64,000 nt of DNA. Source: CAXBNB01 sp049115735 (GTDB lineage Bacteria > Bacteroidota > Bacteroidia > Cytophagales > Cyclobacteriaceae). The DNA is taken from positions 124,001-188,000 of the forward strand of contig JAGDZP010000022.1 in assembly GCA_049115735.1 (NCBI GenBank), read 5' to 3'. Below, one piece after another: positions 7,336 through 16,305 of the stretch (positions within the stretch are counted from its first letter, which is position 1; the number at the start of each line of letters is the position of its first letter). A program made the translations under genes and the position numbers. The notes below the pieces were generated by a model. The model was not told where the DNA came from. It saw nothing but the letters and a program-made list of their open reading frames with translations, and searched no databases.

Positions 7336-9621
7336 TTATTTAGGCAACAGTTTATATCCCAGAATCACACGTAAAACAAGATCATCACAGGTGACATACA
7401 GCACGGTCTCATCCTCATTGAATGTACAGTTTGAGGTTTTCTTATCCGTCTTGATCGATCCTAGGTGCTTGCCATCTTGTGATAGTACTAATACGCCATC
7501 CGGACCAGTCATGAAAATAATTCCATCACTATTGATAGTCATGCCATCCGGTCTTTGCTTGGCTACACTTTTTTCCCAAAGTTTAGTCGCATCAAAAATT
7601 ACCCTTTCATTCGAAGCAGTCCCATCTTCACCCAAATCCAATGCAATTAGTTTGGCGGGGTTGGAGTTTGCAATGTAAAGGGTCTTCTGGTCTGGGGAAA
7701 TACCAACTCCATTTGGGGTCGGCCATGATTTAGTCATCAAGCTGACTTTTCCTTTCGGGGAAATCCTGTAAACACCTTCAAAATCCAACTCCTTTGCATT
7801 AGGGTCATCTTTATCCAAACCAAAACTGGGATCGGTGAAATATATGTTCCCTTGCTTATCAACTACCGCATCATTTGGACTGTTGAATTTCTTGCCTTCA
7901 TATTGGTATGCCAAAGTTTGATAAACCGGTACGGGCATAGCAACATTGGCTGCCAGTTTTGCTACTTCTCCATCTCCACTTCTACAAAGGATTAGGTTAC
8001 CATTGTTGTCGAGCGCCAGTCCATTAGATCCCTTGCCTCCTTTTCGTGGTTTTACTCCGGTGTAACCACTCGGATTTAAATATTCTTCTTTGCCATCTAT
8101 TGGAGTCCACTTGTAGGCAATATTTCTTGGCACATCAGAATAGAGCAAACACTGCTGGGATGGAACCCATACCGGGCCTTCTGTCCAGGTGTGCCCACTG
8201 GCTATTACCTCAACCTTTGTATGCGGTGGAACGATCTTATCAAATTTGGAATCAAATTTTTCCAGATAGCCAATGGTCGGATATCGCTTCAGACTGTCCA
8301 GAATCCTTGAGTATCGTTGCTTTAGCTCGGCGAGTTTTCCTGATTTGACCTTCAATGGTTTCTGCTCCAACTCATCATTCTCCACATCATAAAACCTGCC
8401 ATCAGTGTAGAGTTTATACCTTTCCCCTTTAACAAATGTAGCCGGCATTAGGTGGTCTTTGTCCCATCCAGGTCTTGGGTTATAGTCTATGTAAACCCAG
8501 TCTTTTCTTTGATCCGGCTCTCCAATTAATTCTTTATAAAAACTCTGCCCGTCTGTTTGAAAGGTAACTGGCAATTCCCTGCCGATGGCCTCAAAAATAG
8601 TTGGAACAAAATCAGGTGTAGAAACCATCTCATTTGATACCTGACCAGCCTTAATCTTTCCTTTCCAATTAACAATGAGTGGCACGCGGGTACCTGCATC
8701 ATTGGGTAATGTCTTACCTCCCCAAACCTTCTTATCACCCATCATAGAAAAAAGAGATTGATGGGTGCCATTATCACTGTAAAATATGACCAATGTATTT
8801 TCAGCTAGCCCTTCCTTATCCAGATGACTCATTATCCTGCCCATGATTTTGTCTGTATACTCCACCATGTCTCCAAAGTGCTTCTTGTCCTGAACATGGT
8901 GAAGCGTTTGGTCTTTCCATTCTTCACTAAGAGGAGTAGGAACAAAGGGACCATGCGTCAGGGCCATTGGATAATAGACAAAAAATGGGGCTTCTTTATT
9001 TCTGCTAACAAAATCAAGGAGATAATCAGTATAAAGATCAGGTCCGTATTTGTTATTTGTATTCGTCAGAAACTCGCCATTTTGGTAGATTAAGGGATCT
9101 GCAAAACGGGAGCCTTTCTCTTCGGTGTGTCGTGTGTGCCACATGCAGAATTCATCGAACCCCGCATTATCAACAAGCATTCCTGTATTCCGCCTTATGT
9201 CGCTGTTGCGAAAACCGGGAGGATCGTAGCTCTGTAGCTGCCACTTGCCGACCATACAAGTTTTGAATCCTTCTGCCTGCATTAGGTGTCCAAAAGTAGT
9301 TTCTTCAGGATCCAGAATACCAAAGGCCTTCCAGTTTCTAAAATTGTATTTGCCTGTCATCAAACTCACGCGTGTAGGGGTACAGAGTGGATAGGCATAG
9401 CCGTGGTTAAACTTGATTCCATTCTCGGCCATCTTATCCAGAACAGGGGTCTTATAGGACGTCCCCCCATAGCAGCCAACAGCTTCCGACCCGAGATCAT
9501 CGGCCATCACTAGAATAATATTGGGTGGCACACCTGGTTCTTGCCCCAAGGCTGTATTACAAGTAACGGCTAAGAGTATAAGAAGAAATAGGTAAGAAGA
9601 TCGGTAATCAAATGCTGACAT
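7336..9621 (-). CDS. Sulfatase fused to SMP-30/gluconolactonase domain
   Basis: A single uninterrupted 761-residue frame joining two enzymes. After a signal peptide (MSAFDYRSSYLFLLILLAV...GQ), residues about 32-455 form a formylglycine sulfatase with Cys80 in PLCTPTR, the NIILVMADDLG metal block, a GKWQL block and YSDNGTH. From about residue 465 an SMP-30/gluconolactonase propeller follows, with TEGPVW (metal-ligand Glu), NSPNDAVVD, TPNGVGIS and RPDGM. A protein this long is about the sum of one sulfatase and one lactonase. It heads an operon with GntR, sugar-acid dehydratase and aldehyde dehydrogenase. The fusion suggests desulfation and lactone opening of the same or a linked sugar in the periplasm. 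That coupling is inference; both domain calls are secure. Confidence 0.9.
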   Translation of the reverse strand: MSAFDYRSSYLFLLILLAVTCNTALGQEPGVPPNIILVMADDLGSEAVGCYGGTSYKTPVLDKMAENGIKFNHGYAYPLCTPTRVSLMTGKYNFRNWKAFGILDPEETTFGHLMQAEGFKTCMVGKWQLQSYDPPGFRNSDIRRNTGMLVDNAGFDEFCMWHTRHTEEKGSRFADPLIYQNGEFLTNTNNKYGPDLYTDYLLDFVSRNKEAPFFVYYPMALTHGPFVPTPLSEEWKDQTLHHVQDKKHFGDMVEYTDKIMGRIMSHLDKEGLAENTLVIFYSDNGTHQSLFSMMGDKKVWGGKTLPNDAGTRVPLIVNWKGKIKAGQVSNEMVSTPDFVPTIFEAIGRELPVTFQTDGQSFYKELIGEPDQRKDWVYIDYNPRPGWDKDHLMPATFVKGERYKLYTDGRFYDVENDELEQKPLKVKSGKLAELKQRYSRILDSLKRYPTIGYLEKFDSKFDKIVPPHTKVEVIASGHTWTEGPVWVPSQQCLLYSDVPRNIAYKWTPIDGKEEYLNPSGYTGVKPRKGGKGSNGLALDNNGNLILCRSGDGEVAKLAANVAMPVPVYQTLAYQYEGKKFNSPNDAVVDKQGNIYFTDPSFGLDKDDPNAKELDFEGVYRISPKGKVSLMTKSWPTPNGVGISPDQKTLYIANSNPAKLIALDLGEDGTASNERVIFDATKLWEKSVAKQRPDGMTINSDGIIFMTGPDGVLVLSQDGKHLGSIKTDKKTSNCTFNEDETVLYVTCDDLVLRVILGYKLLPK

Positions 9622-9677
9622 GGCAGTAGAATAGTATTCACATTAGTTGAATGGTAATGCAGCACCGTTGACACTGC

Positions 9678-9694
9678 TGTTATACCATACAACA
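9678..9694. promoter_or_regulatory. Candidate GntR operator 1 (degenerate)
   Basis: TGTTATACCATACAACA is an imperfect palindrome (12 of 17 positions symmetric) sharing the TGTTATAC core with the two better sites. It is 57 bases upstream of the sulfatase-lactonase start, where a repressor would overlap a promoter. Confidence 0.5.
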
Positions 9695-9722
9695 ATAAGC
9701 ATTTGAAATGTCTATGTCAAAT

Positions 9723-9737
9723 ATTTGTTATACAAAT
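9723..9737. promoter_or_regulatory. Candidate GntR operator 2
   Basis: ATTTGTTATACAAAT has two perfect 6-base inverted arms (ATTTGT/ACAAAT) around TAT. It lies 102 bases upstream of the operon whose second gene is a GntR/FCD regulator, and the form matches typical FCD-type operators. Confidence 0.65.
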
Positions 9738-9785
9738 AAGCGTATTTATGAAAATTAAGTTGAAATATTATTGAATATAGCCTGT

Positions 9786-9800
9786 ATGTGTTATACACAT
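9786..9800. promoter_or_regulatory. Candidate GntR operator 3
   Basis: ATGTGTTATACACAT has perfect 6-base arms (ATGTGT/ACACAT) around the same TAT centre. Its centre is 63 bases from that of operator 2, about six helical turns, which would suit cooperative binding or looping. Confidence 0.65.
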
Positions 9801-10110
9801 TTAGAAAGTAATAAGGAGACATACAATTTGGCAACAACTAAGTTTTCAAGTATTCGTGGCAATTCCACCTTCATCTCTGGTGTAATACTTAGGTTTTTCC
9901 AACCTCAGTCTACTTAGAGAATCTGACAGTTGATTTAATCTGCGGAATCAGAAAGAAGGAATTTTAGAGTATTTGCTACGTCATCTACCTAGCCGGAACG
10001 CCCGGTAGGCAAATCTCCATATTCGGAATGTCAGCAGTTCCAAACTTGCTTTGCTATTTCCAGCTCTTTCATTTGAATATGACCTTGAACTAGATTGCTT
10101 AAATAGCCCA

Positions 10111-10145
10111 AAAGAAAAACACCATGAGCTTTCACTCATGGTGTT
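10111..10145 (-). terminator. Terminator of the GH29 fucosidase gene
   Basis: A perfect 11-bp stem (AACACCATGAG / CTCATGGTGTT, arms 10118-10128 and 10135-10145) with a 6-base loop. On the minus strand it is followed by a T-rich tail (plus-strand A-rich 10111-10119). It lies about 80 bases beyond the fucosidase stop. Confidence 0.85.
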
Positions 10146-10226
10146 ATACAAACTATACTAAACTATACAACTAATTTAAACTGGTCTTATAACCATTTGT
10201 GCATGCGGTGTTGTTGTGAAATCCTT

Positions 10227-11759
10227 TTAAATGCTTATTGCTAATGTATGTGCAAAATCCCCAACTTTCGTTTTCGGAAGCGTTACACTCAATCCATCCT
10301 CATCATGTGTCCACTTAATCGCTTCGTTGCTTCCTAACAGGCTAATACTTTTTATGTCTATATTACCTCCTTCTGAATTCTTTCCAAGAGATTTAATCTT
10401 CAATATGCCGCTTTCCGGCCAGTCCATGGCAATGGCATACAACTTGCCCTTTTTAGATGTAAAGCGAATATCTTCTGCAGACATACCTTTGTTCTTACCT
10501 TCTGAATGATGTCCTTTAGATACTTTTGTCGGCCCTTCACCAAAAGTTTTCCAGTACTTTGAGCCATAAATTGCCTCACCATTCATAGTCAACCAATCAC
10601 CAATCTGAAACAAAATTTTCTGCTGATCTTGAGGGATAGTTCCGTCAGATTTCGGGCCCACATTCAATAGTAAGTTCCCATTTTTGCTCACAATGTCCAC
10701 CAGGTCATCCACTATCTCATTAGCTGTTTTGGATTTCCAATTCGTTACATAGCTCCATGAGTTTTTGCCAATAGAGGTATCTGTCTGCCAGGGAAGTTTT
10801 CTAATGCCGGGCAGTTTACCCCTTTCAAGGTCATATATTACCGTTCCTTCAGGAAAAGCTTCATGAGAAAAGTTCTTGTCTTGAAGCACAACTTCTTTCC
10901 CCCACTCTATGCCTTTGTTGTAGTAGTAGGCTGCCAATTTTGGTCTATACTCAGCAAAATCAGGAATGTCCATATAAAAATCCAACCAAAAGATATCCGG
11001 CTGATAATTATCGATTACATCCTTTGTCCTGGCCCACCACCGTTCTTTGAACTTGTCTGATACAGGCTCTGTTAAGTCCGAACCTTTGGAGCTATATAAG
11101 TCCGCATACTCGGGATCAGAGGTATCAAAATGTGGTTTCTTATTATAAAATGACCAGTTGAAGGCAAAATGAGAAGATGTGCCCATAATCATCCCCTTTT
11201 TCCTGCCCGCTTTGAACAAATCCCCCAGGATGTCTCTTTTGGGGCCCATGTCTGCGGCGTTCCACCTGGTAGTGTTGGACTTGTACATGGCAAAACCATC
11301 ATGATGATCTGCCACAGGAATCACATACCTGGCTCCTGCTTTTTGGAATATATCTATCCACTCATCGGGGTTAAATTTCTCCCCCTTAAACATTGGAATA
11401 AAATCCTTGTAGCCGAATTTCTTTTGGTTACCCCACTTCTCGAGATGATGTGTATAAACTTCATTTGGACCATCTTTCTGATGGTTCAATTGTGCGGTAA
11501 AGGTTGCAGTATCCATATACATTCTACGAGGATACCATTCCGAGCTAAAAGCCGGCACGCTATAAGCACCCCAGTGAATGAATATGCCAAACTTCTGCTC
11601 ATTGAACCATTCAGGGTCCTTGTAATGCTTCTTTATTGACTCCCAGTTAGGCTCAAAAACCTGTTTCGTTTCTGTACTACTGATTTCTTCTTTCGGCTGG
11701 GACTTAATACTACATGAGGCAACAAGTGCTACAAGTACCAAAAACTTTAAGGCTCTCAT
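10227..11759 (-). CDS. GH29 alpha-L-fucosidase, lipoprotein
   Basis: Retaining exo-alpha-L-fucosidase releasing terminal fucose. GH29 hallmarks are present: FGIFIHWGAYSVPAFSSEWY near residue 60, ADHHDGFAMYKS, and the nucleophile block DIFWLDFYMD with Asp260. The later NGNLLLNVGPKSDGTIP and GEAIYGS blocks are also typical, followed by a C-terminal beta domain. The 510-residue length is normal. The start gives a lipobox (LVALVASC), so it is probably anchored to the outer or inner membrane. It is divergent from the hybrid two-component regulator with a 359-base shared control region, and is the best clue that the target glycan contains fucose. The acid/base residue cannot be assigned by eye. Confidence 0.93.
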   Translation of the reverse strand: MRALKFLVLVALVASCSIKSQPKEEISSTETKQVFEPNWESIKKHYKDPEWFNEQKFGIFIHWGAYSVPAFSSEWYPRRMYMDTATFTAQLNHQKDGPNEVYTHHLEKWGNQKKFGYKDFIPMFKGEKFNPDEWIDIFQKAGARYVIPVADHHDGFAMYKSNTTRWNAADMGPKRDILGDLFKAGRKKGMIMGTSSHFAFNWSFYNKKPHFDTSDPEYADLYSSKGSDLTEPVSDKFKERWWARTKDVIDNYQPDIFWLDFYMDIPDFAEYRPKLAAYYYNKGIEWGKEVVLQDKNFSHEAFPEGTVIYDLERGKLPGIRKLPWQTDTSIGKNSWSYVTNWKSKTANEIVDDLVDIVSKNGNLLLNVGPKSDGTIPQDQQKILFQIGDWLTMNGEAIYGSKYWKTFGEGPTKVSKGHHSEGKNKGMSAEDIRFTSKKGKLYAIAMDWPESGILKIKSLGKNSEGGNIDIKSISLLGSNEAIKWTHDEDGLSVTLPKTKVGDFAHTLAISI

Positions 11760-12118
11760 CTGATTCTATGCTTATTATTAAAAATGATTTCTGCGTTCAA
11801 TACCAGCTTCACGTCTTCCGAGCAATGAGTTTGTTGCGATATTTTACAGAATCAAAATTAAATCGCCAGATAACCTCCAGGGCAAATACGAAGCGGTTAT
11901 AAACAGGGGTAAAAAAAAGGATAGGGGGTATTTACTAACGTAAAGAAGGGGAATAATCTATTTGTGGTCAATTGAACCTTGTGTATGAAGTCAGAAACAG
12001 TTTTTTAGGTTGATTTGTAAGGTCAAATATTCTGGTGGATTATGTAATCCGGCAGAAAGATCATAAATTGTAGGAAGTGCATATCACAGAACTTGTGACT
12101 ATTATAAAGGCTTATGTG
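11760..12118. other. Divergent control region, fucosidase / hybrid regulator
   Basis: About 359 bases without a gene, between two oppositely oriented genes. It contains a pair of G-tract motifs at 11904-11930 also seen in other control regions of the window. No clear sigma-70 elements could be picked out by eye. Confidence 0.6.
11904..11930 (+). promoter_or_regulatory. G-tract motif pair upstream of HTCS/GH29
   Basis: CAGGGGTA and AGGGGGTAT sit 19 bases apart in the same orientation in otherwise AT-rich DNA. The same pattern recurs at 23206-23236, 57809-57860 and 61424-61457. It is a candidate direct-repeat operator, possibly for the hybrid regulator's AraC-type domain (inference). Confidence 0.45.
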
Positions 12119-15100
12119 ATGGTTAACAGGAAATTCATTGGTTTCTTATTTGCCCTTTTCTGGGTCTGTTTGCAAGCCCATGGCCAGGAATACCACAACA
12201 GTTTTGACAAGCTCAACACTCAAAATGGTTTGTCTCAAAATGATGTGCGCGCACTCTATCAAGACAGCAGAGGCCACATTTGGATTGGAACGCACGACGG
12301 ACTCAATCGATATAATGGATACGACGTAAAGGTGTTTCGTAAGAACCCGGGAGATACCACCTCTTTACGCAGCAGTCTGATCAGTAGTATAGCCGAAGAT
12401 TCACTCGGTAATATTTGGGTAGGAACCGATGATGAAGGCCTATCCATGCTGAGCAGGAAAACCGGGAAGTTCACCCATTTCAGGAATACTCCTGACCGTC
12501 GGAGCTTACTCTCCAACAATCACATCACTGCATTGCTCATCGACAAGGAGGGTATGATCTGGGCGGGTACACCGACCGGACTAAACTGTCTAAGTGTGAA
12601 TTACCAAGATCTCACAGTTTCAAGCGAGCAATACAAAAGCACCACTGATACTTATGGATCCATTAATGGGGATCGAATCATTGCCTTGTATCAGGACAAA
12701 CTTGGCAATGTTTGGATCGGGTCATCTGGTGGTCTTATGCGCTACCTATCCGGCGGCCATGATCAGAAAGCTCAATTCCTACAATACAATACCAATCCTG
12801 CTGGGTTGGTCCGATCCATTCAAGAAACACCAAGCTCATTACTCGTAATATCCAATTCGCTATTGGAGCTGCCTTTTTCTGAAATAAACAAGTCCAATCC
12901 TGAATTCAATGAAATATGCCAAATCCCGGCATCAAGAATGCTCACCTACGATGAAAGTGCTGCCTGGGTTACATCGGGAACCGGCGTGAGGGTCATCTCT
13001 TTATTAGAACCATCAGAAGAGGTTCTGGCGCACTTCAGACATTATTGGGGTAATGATGCCAGCCTGAGCAAAGACATAACCACCTGCATTATGAAGGACA
13101 AGTCCGGCATTATTTGGATTGGCACCAACGGATCGGGTGTCAATATATATAAGCCGAATAGAAAGAATTTCAGACACTACAGTAGAAACGAGCATCCTGG
13201 TAGTTTGTCATTTAATAAAATCAGATCTATATATGAAGACTCTGAGAAAAACCTCTGGATTGGTACGGAAGGTGGAAAGGGTCTCAATTTTCTATCCAAA
13301 AAAAACTCAAAAGCCTACGATGAAGGATTCAACGTCATAAACGTTTCTGCCAATTCTGACGACCAAAACTTTGTCTACGCCATTGATGAAATTAAAAGCT
13401 CAAATGAAAATACCATAACGATTGGCGCCAACCATCCCAGTCTTTTTCAATATGGTAAAATATCTAAAGCCAGTAAAGGAGTATTCTATTCCGGTGACAA
13501 GAGAATCAATGGGGTGGGCCCGGTGTTTTCGATTTTGATCGATAGAAATGAAGTGATATGGCTTGGCACCTACCAAGAAGGCCTGCTTCGCTATGAGCTT
13601 GATGAAAAAGGAAATGTCCTAAAAGCAGATATCTTCCGAATGAGCAGTGAAAACAATAGCTCCATATCATCGGATATTATCAGGAGTCTGGCCGAGGATC
13701 ACGAAGGCAACATATGGGTCGGAACTGGAAATGGAGTGAATAAGTTGACACCCAGCGAGCAATCCAAAGAAGATCCTGAATTTATCAAATACTTTCATGA
13801 TCCTGAATACAAATACTCGATTAGCCATAATTACATCCTACCCATATATGTCACCCGCACTGGGCAAATATGGATAGGCACCCTTGGCGGAGGACTGAAT
13901 AAAGTAATCAAGGGAGAGAACTCAGAAACCGATCATTTCCTCTCCTACACCACACTTGACGGCCTGCCAAATAATGTAATCAAAGCCATTCTGGAAGACG
14001 ATAACGGTTATTTATGGTGTTCGTCCAATGCAGGACTCACCCGGTTCTCTCCTGAAAAGCTGGAGTTCAAAAACTTTGGTCTGGATGACGGACTGCAGGA
14101 TCTGGAATTTAGCGAATTGGCTGCTTTCAAGCGATCCGATGGGGAACTCCTATTCGGAGGTGTGAACGGTTTCAATGCGTTTTACCCCAAAGAAATAGTC
14201 TCTGACAGTTTCGATGTGGATCTGGTCTTTGAAAATCTACAAATTTTGAATCAGGATATAGGAATTGGTGATACGCTGAACGGGAGGGTGATCCTTAATA
14301 GTAATATAAACAACACCAAAGAGCTTCGACTCAACTATGTGGAAAACAGTTTTTCACTTGGGTTTTCTACGCTGCACTACGCCTCCCCATTGCAAAACCA
14401 GTACGCTTATATGCTGGAGGGTTTTGATTCCGATTGGATATACACCTCAGCACTCAACAGAACTGCGAAGTACACCAACCTACCTCCAGGAGATTATATC
14501 TTAAAAGTAAAAGCCTCCAATGGTGATGGCTATTGGAGCGAAAAGCAACTAAGCCTAGACATAATCATCAACACACCATGGTGGGGATCCTACTGGGCAA
14601 TTGCCGTCTACATCGTACTTTTCCTTGTTGGGCTATGGTTTTTTAGAAAGTTTACAATCATCACCAACTCAAAGAAAAATGAGTACCTGATGGAGCACTT
14701 CGAAAAAGAAAAAGTCGAGGAACTGAGCCAACTGAAATTGCGATTCTTTACGAATATATCTCATGAGTTTCGAACACCATTGACACTCATTATAGGCTTT
14801 ATCGAGCGGCTGAAATCCCATTCGGCCAAGCTATCTGAAAATGACCGACAGAAATATTATCAAAATATCTTTCGCAACTCCAAGGTACTGCTAAGTCTTA
14901 TCAATCAACTGATGGGATTTAGAAAACTGGAACAGGGCAAGATGAAGCTTCGGGTATCTTATAACGACCTCACCAATTACATTTCCCTTCTAGGTGAGAA
15001 TTTCTACGAGATGGCCAACAAGAAGCAAATCGATTTCAATGTGCGCTTCGAACAAAGTATTATCACATGGTTTGATGCAGAGATTATTGAGCGAGTCATG

Positions 15101-16303
15101 TTCAACCTGCTTTCAAACGCATTCAAATTCACACCAGAGAATGGACAGATCTCGGTTTTCATCCGGAAGGATAATGACCATGTGTTCATTGAAGTGAAGG
15201 ACAATGGCAGGGGAATACCCAAAGAGATACAAGAACGATTGTTTGAGCGATTTGCCAACTCAACCATTCAGGGAGAATCCAGTTCCGGCATTGGACTGTC
15301 ATTTATCAAGAGCCTGATTGAAATGCACCATGGTGAAATAGTGTATGAAACTGGAGAGAATCAGGGCACCACTTTTAAAGTGACTCTACCAAATGCCAAA
15401 ATTATATACAGTCCTGAGGAAATACTGGTTGACAGTGACGCGTCGAATGAGGATGAAATGGAACAATGGTTATTGCCGTCGGAAGATGATGGAAAAAGGA
15501 TTTCCAAACCCGTTAAACAAAAAGTCCAGACCCTCTTGCTTGTGGAGGACCATGATGACATCCTGTTTTTCCTTGAAGAAAACTTCAAAGACAGCTACAA
15601 TATTTTCAAAGCCCACGAGGGGGGCGAGGCGCTGGAAATATGCCTGGAACAAAGCATAGACCTGGTGATCAGCGATATCATGATGGAAGGCATGGATGGG
15701 TTTGAGTTTTGTGAAAAGCTAAAAGCCGATGAGCGGATCAACCACATTCCCATTATCCTATTGACTGCTAAGGACACTTCAGAGCACAAAATCAAAGGTT
15801 ATTCACTTGGCGCGGAAGCCTACATAGCCAAGCCCTTTAGTTTGCAAGAGCTGGAGGCCCGGCTAGATTCGTTGCTCGAATCCAGGAAGAACATCATTGG
15901 GAAATTCAAAAACCAGATGGACCTCTCCCCTTCGGAAGTTGGCTTGACGAGCATTGATGAGAAATTCCTAAAACGAGTGATGGCCTATATCGAGGAAAAT
16001 ATTTCTTCGTCCGAGTTTTCGGTAGAAATGCTGGCCAGAGAGTGTGGTCTTTCGCAAATCCACCTAAATAAAAAACTGAAAGCCCTGGTTGGCAATACAG
16101 CCAATTCCTTTATTCGGAGTATACGAATAAAACGTGCCGCCCAATTACTGAAGAAGAACATGTACTCGGTGGCTGAAATTATGTATGAAGTAGGCTTCAA
16201 TGATGCCAAGTACTTCCGAGACTGCTTCAAAAAAGAATTTGGAATGACGCCAAGCGACTATCAAAAATCTGAGGCCATGGAGACAGGGCAGGTTGAAGAG
16301 TAG
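12119..16303 (+). CDS. Hybrid two-component system regulator (HTCS)
   Basis: One-protein sensor and transcription factor typical of Bacteroidota glycan loci. In order: signal peptide, about ten Reg_prop propeller repeats (IWIGTHDGL, IWVGTDDEG, VWIGSSGGL, IWLGTYQEG and others) to about residue 690, a Y_Y_Y domain to about 815, and a membrane helix at about 823-845. A histidine kinase follows (His882 in SHEFRTPL; NLLSNAFKF, DNGRGIP, GIGLSF), then a receiver with Asp1186 in ISDIMMEGMDG and a C-terminal AraC HTH pair. I use the ATG at 12119, which opens on the signal peptide MVNRKFIGFLFALFW; 12077 is a possible upstream start. It probably controls the adjacent fucosidase in response to an oligosaccharide. 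It ends 2 bases from the convergent SGNH gene. Confidence 0.95.
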   Translation: MVNRKFIGFLFALFWVCLQAHGQEYHNSFDKLNTQNGLSQNDVRALYQDSRGHIWIGTHDGLNRYNGYDVKVFRKNPGDTTSLRSSLISSIAEDSLGNIWVGTDDEGLSMLSRKTGKFTHFRNTPDRRSLLSNNHITALLIDKEGMIWAGTPTGLNCLSVNYQDLTVSSEQYKSTTDTYGSINGDRIIALYQDKLGNVWIGSSGGLMRYLSGGHDQKAQFLQYNTNPAGLVRSIQETPSSLLVISNSLLELPFSEINKSNPEFNEICQIPASRMLTYDESAAWVTSGTGVRVISLLEPSEEVLAHFRHYWGNDASLSKDITTCIMKDKSGIIWIGTNGSGVNIYKPNRKNFRHYSRNEHPGSLSFNKIRSIYEDSEKNLWIGTEGGKGLNFLSKKNSKAYDEGFNVINVSANSDDQNFVYAIDEIKSSNENTITIGANHPSLFQYGKISKASKGVFYSGDKRINGVGPVFSILIDRNEVIWLGTYQEGLLRYELDEKGNVLKADIFRMSSENNSSISSDIIRSLAEDHEGNIWVGTGNGVNKLTPSEQSKEDPEFIKYFHDPEYKYSISHNYILPIYVTRTGQIWIGTLGGGLNKVIKGENSETDHFLSYTTLDGLPNNVIKAILEDDNGYLWCSSNAGLTRFSPEKLEFKNFGLDDGLQDLEFSELAAFKRSDGELLFGGVNGFNAFYPKEIVSDSFDVDLVFENLQILNQDIGIGDTLNGRVILNSNINNTKELRLNYVENSFSLGFSTLHYASPLQNQYAYMLEGFDSDWIYTSALNRTAKYTNLPPGDYILKVKASNGDGYWSEKQLSLDIIINTPWWGSYWAIAVYIVLFLVGLWFFRKFTIITNSKKNEYLMEHFEKEKVEELSQLKLRFFTNISHEFRTPLTLIIGFIERLKSHSAKLSENDRQKYYQNIFRNSKVLLSLINQLMGFRKLEQGKMKLRVSYNDLTNYISLLGENFYEMANKKQIDFNVRFEQSIITWFDAEIIERVMFNLLSNAFKFTPENGQISVFIRKDNDHVFIEVKDNGRGIPKEIQERLFERFANSTIQGESSSGIGLSFIKSLIEMHHGEIVYETGENQGTTFKVTLPNAKIIYSPEEILVDSDASNEDEMEQWLLPSEDDGKRISKPVKQKVQTLLLVEDHDDILFFLEENFKDSYNIFKAHEGGEALEICLEQSIDLVISDIMMEGMDGFEFCEKLKADERINHIPIILLTAKDTSEHKIKGYSLGAEAYIAKPFSLQELEARLDSLLESRKNIIGKFKNQMDLSPSEVGLTSIDEKFLKRVMAYIEENISSSEFSVEMLARECGLSQIHLNKKLKALVGNTANSFIRSIRIKRAAQLLKKNMYSVAEIMYEVGFNDAKYFRDCFKKEFGMTPSDYQKSEAMETGQVEE

Positions 16304-16305
16304 TC

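Larger units (their letters stand above)
9622..10226. other. Promoter/operator region of the sulfatase-lactonase operon
   Basis: 605 bases without a gene. The left part, next to the operon start, carries three TGTTATAC sites (9678-9694, 9723-9737, 9786-9800). A short GC-rich hairpin (9988-10009) is of unknown meaning. The right end holds the fucosidase terminator (10111-10145). Nothing else is recognisable. Confidence 0.7.

Noticed and set aside
10141..10151. TGTTATACAAA-like sequence next to the fucosidase stop resembling the GntR sites
   Set aside because: It overlaps the stem of the fucosidase terminator, lacks the symmetric left arm and lies at a gene's 3' end; coincidental.
11169..11639. 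A 156-codon plus-strand frame opposite the GH29 gene
   Set aside because: Antisense to strongly conserved fucosidase sequence and without any protein-like motif.
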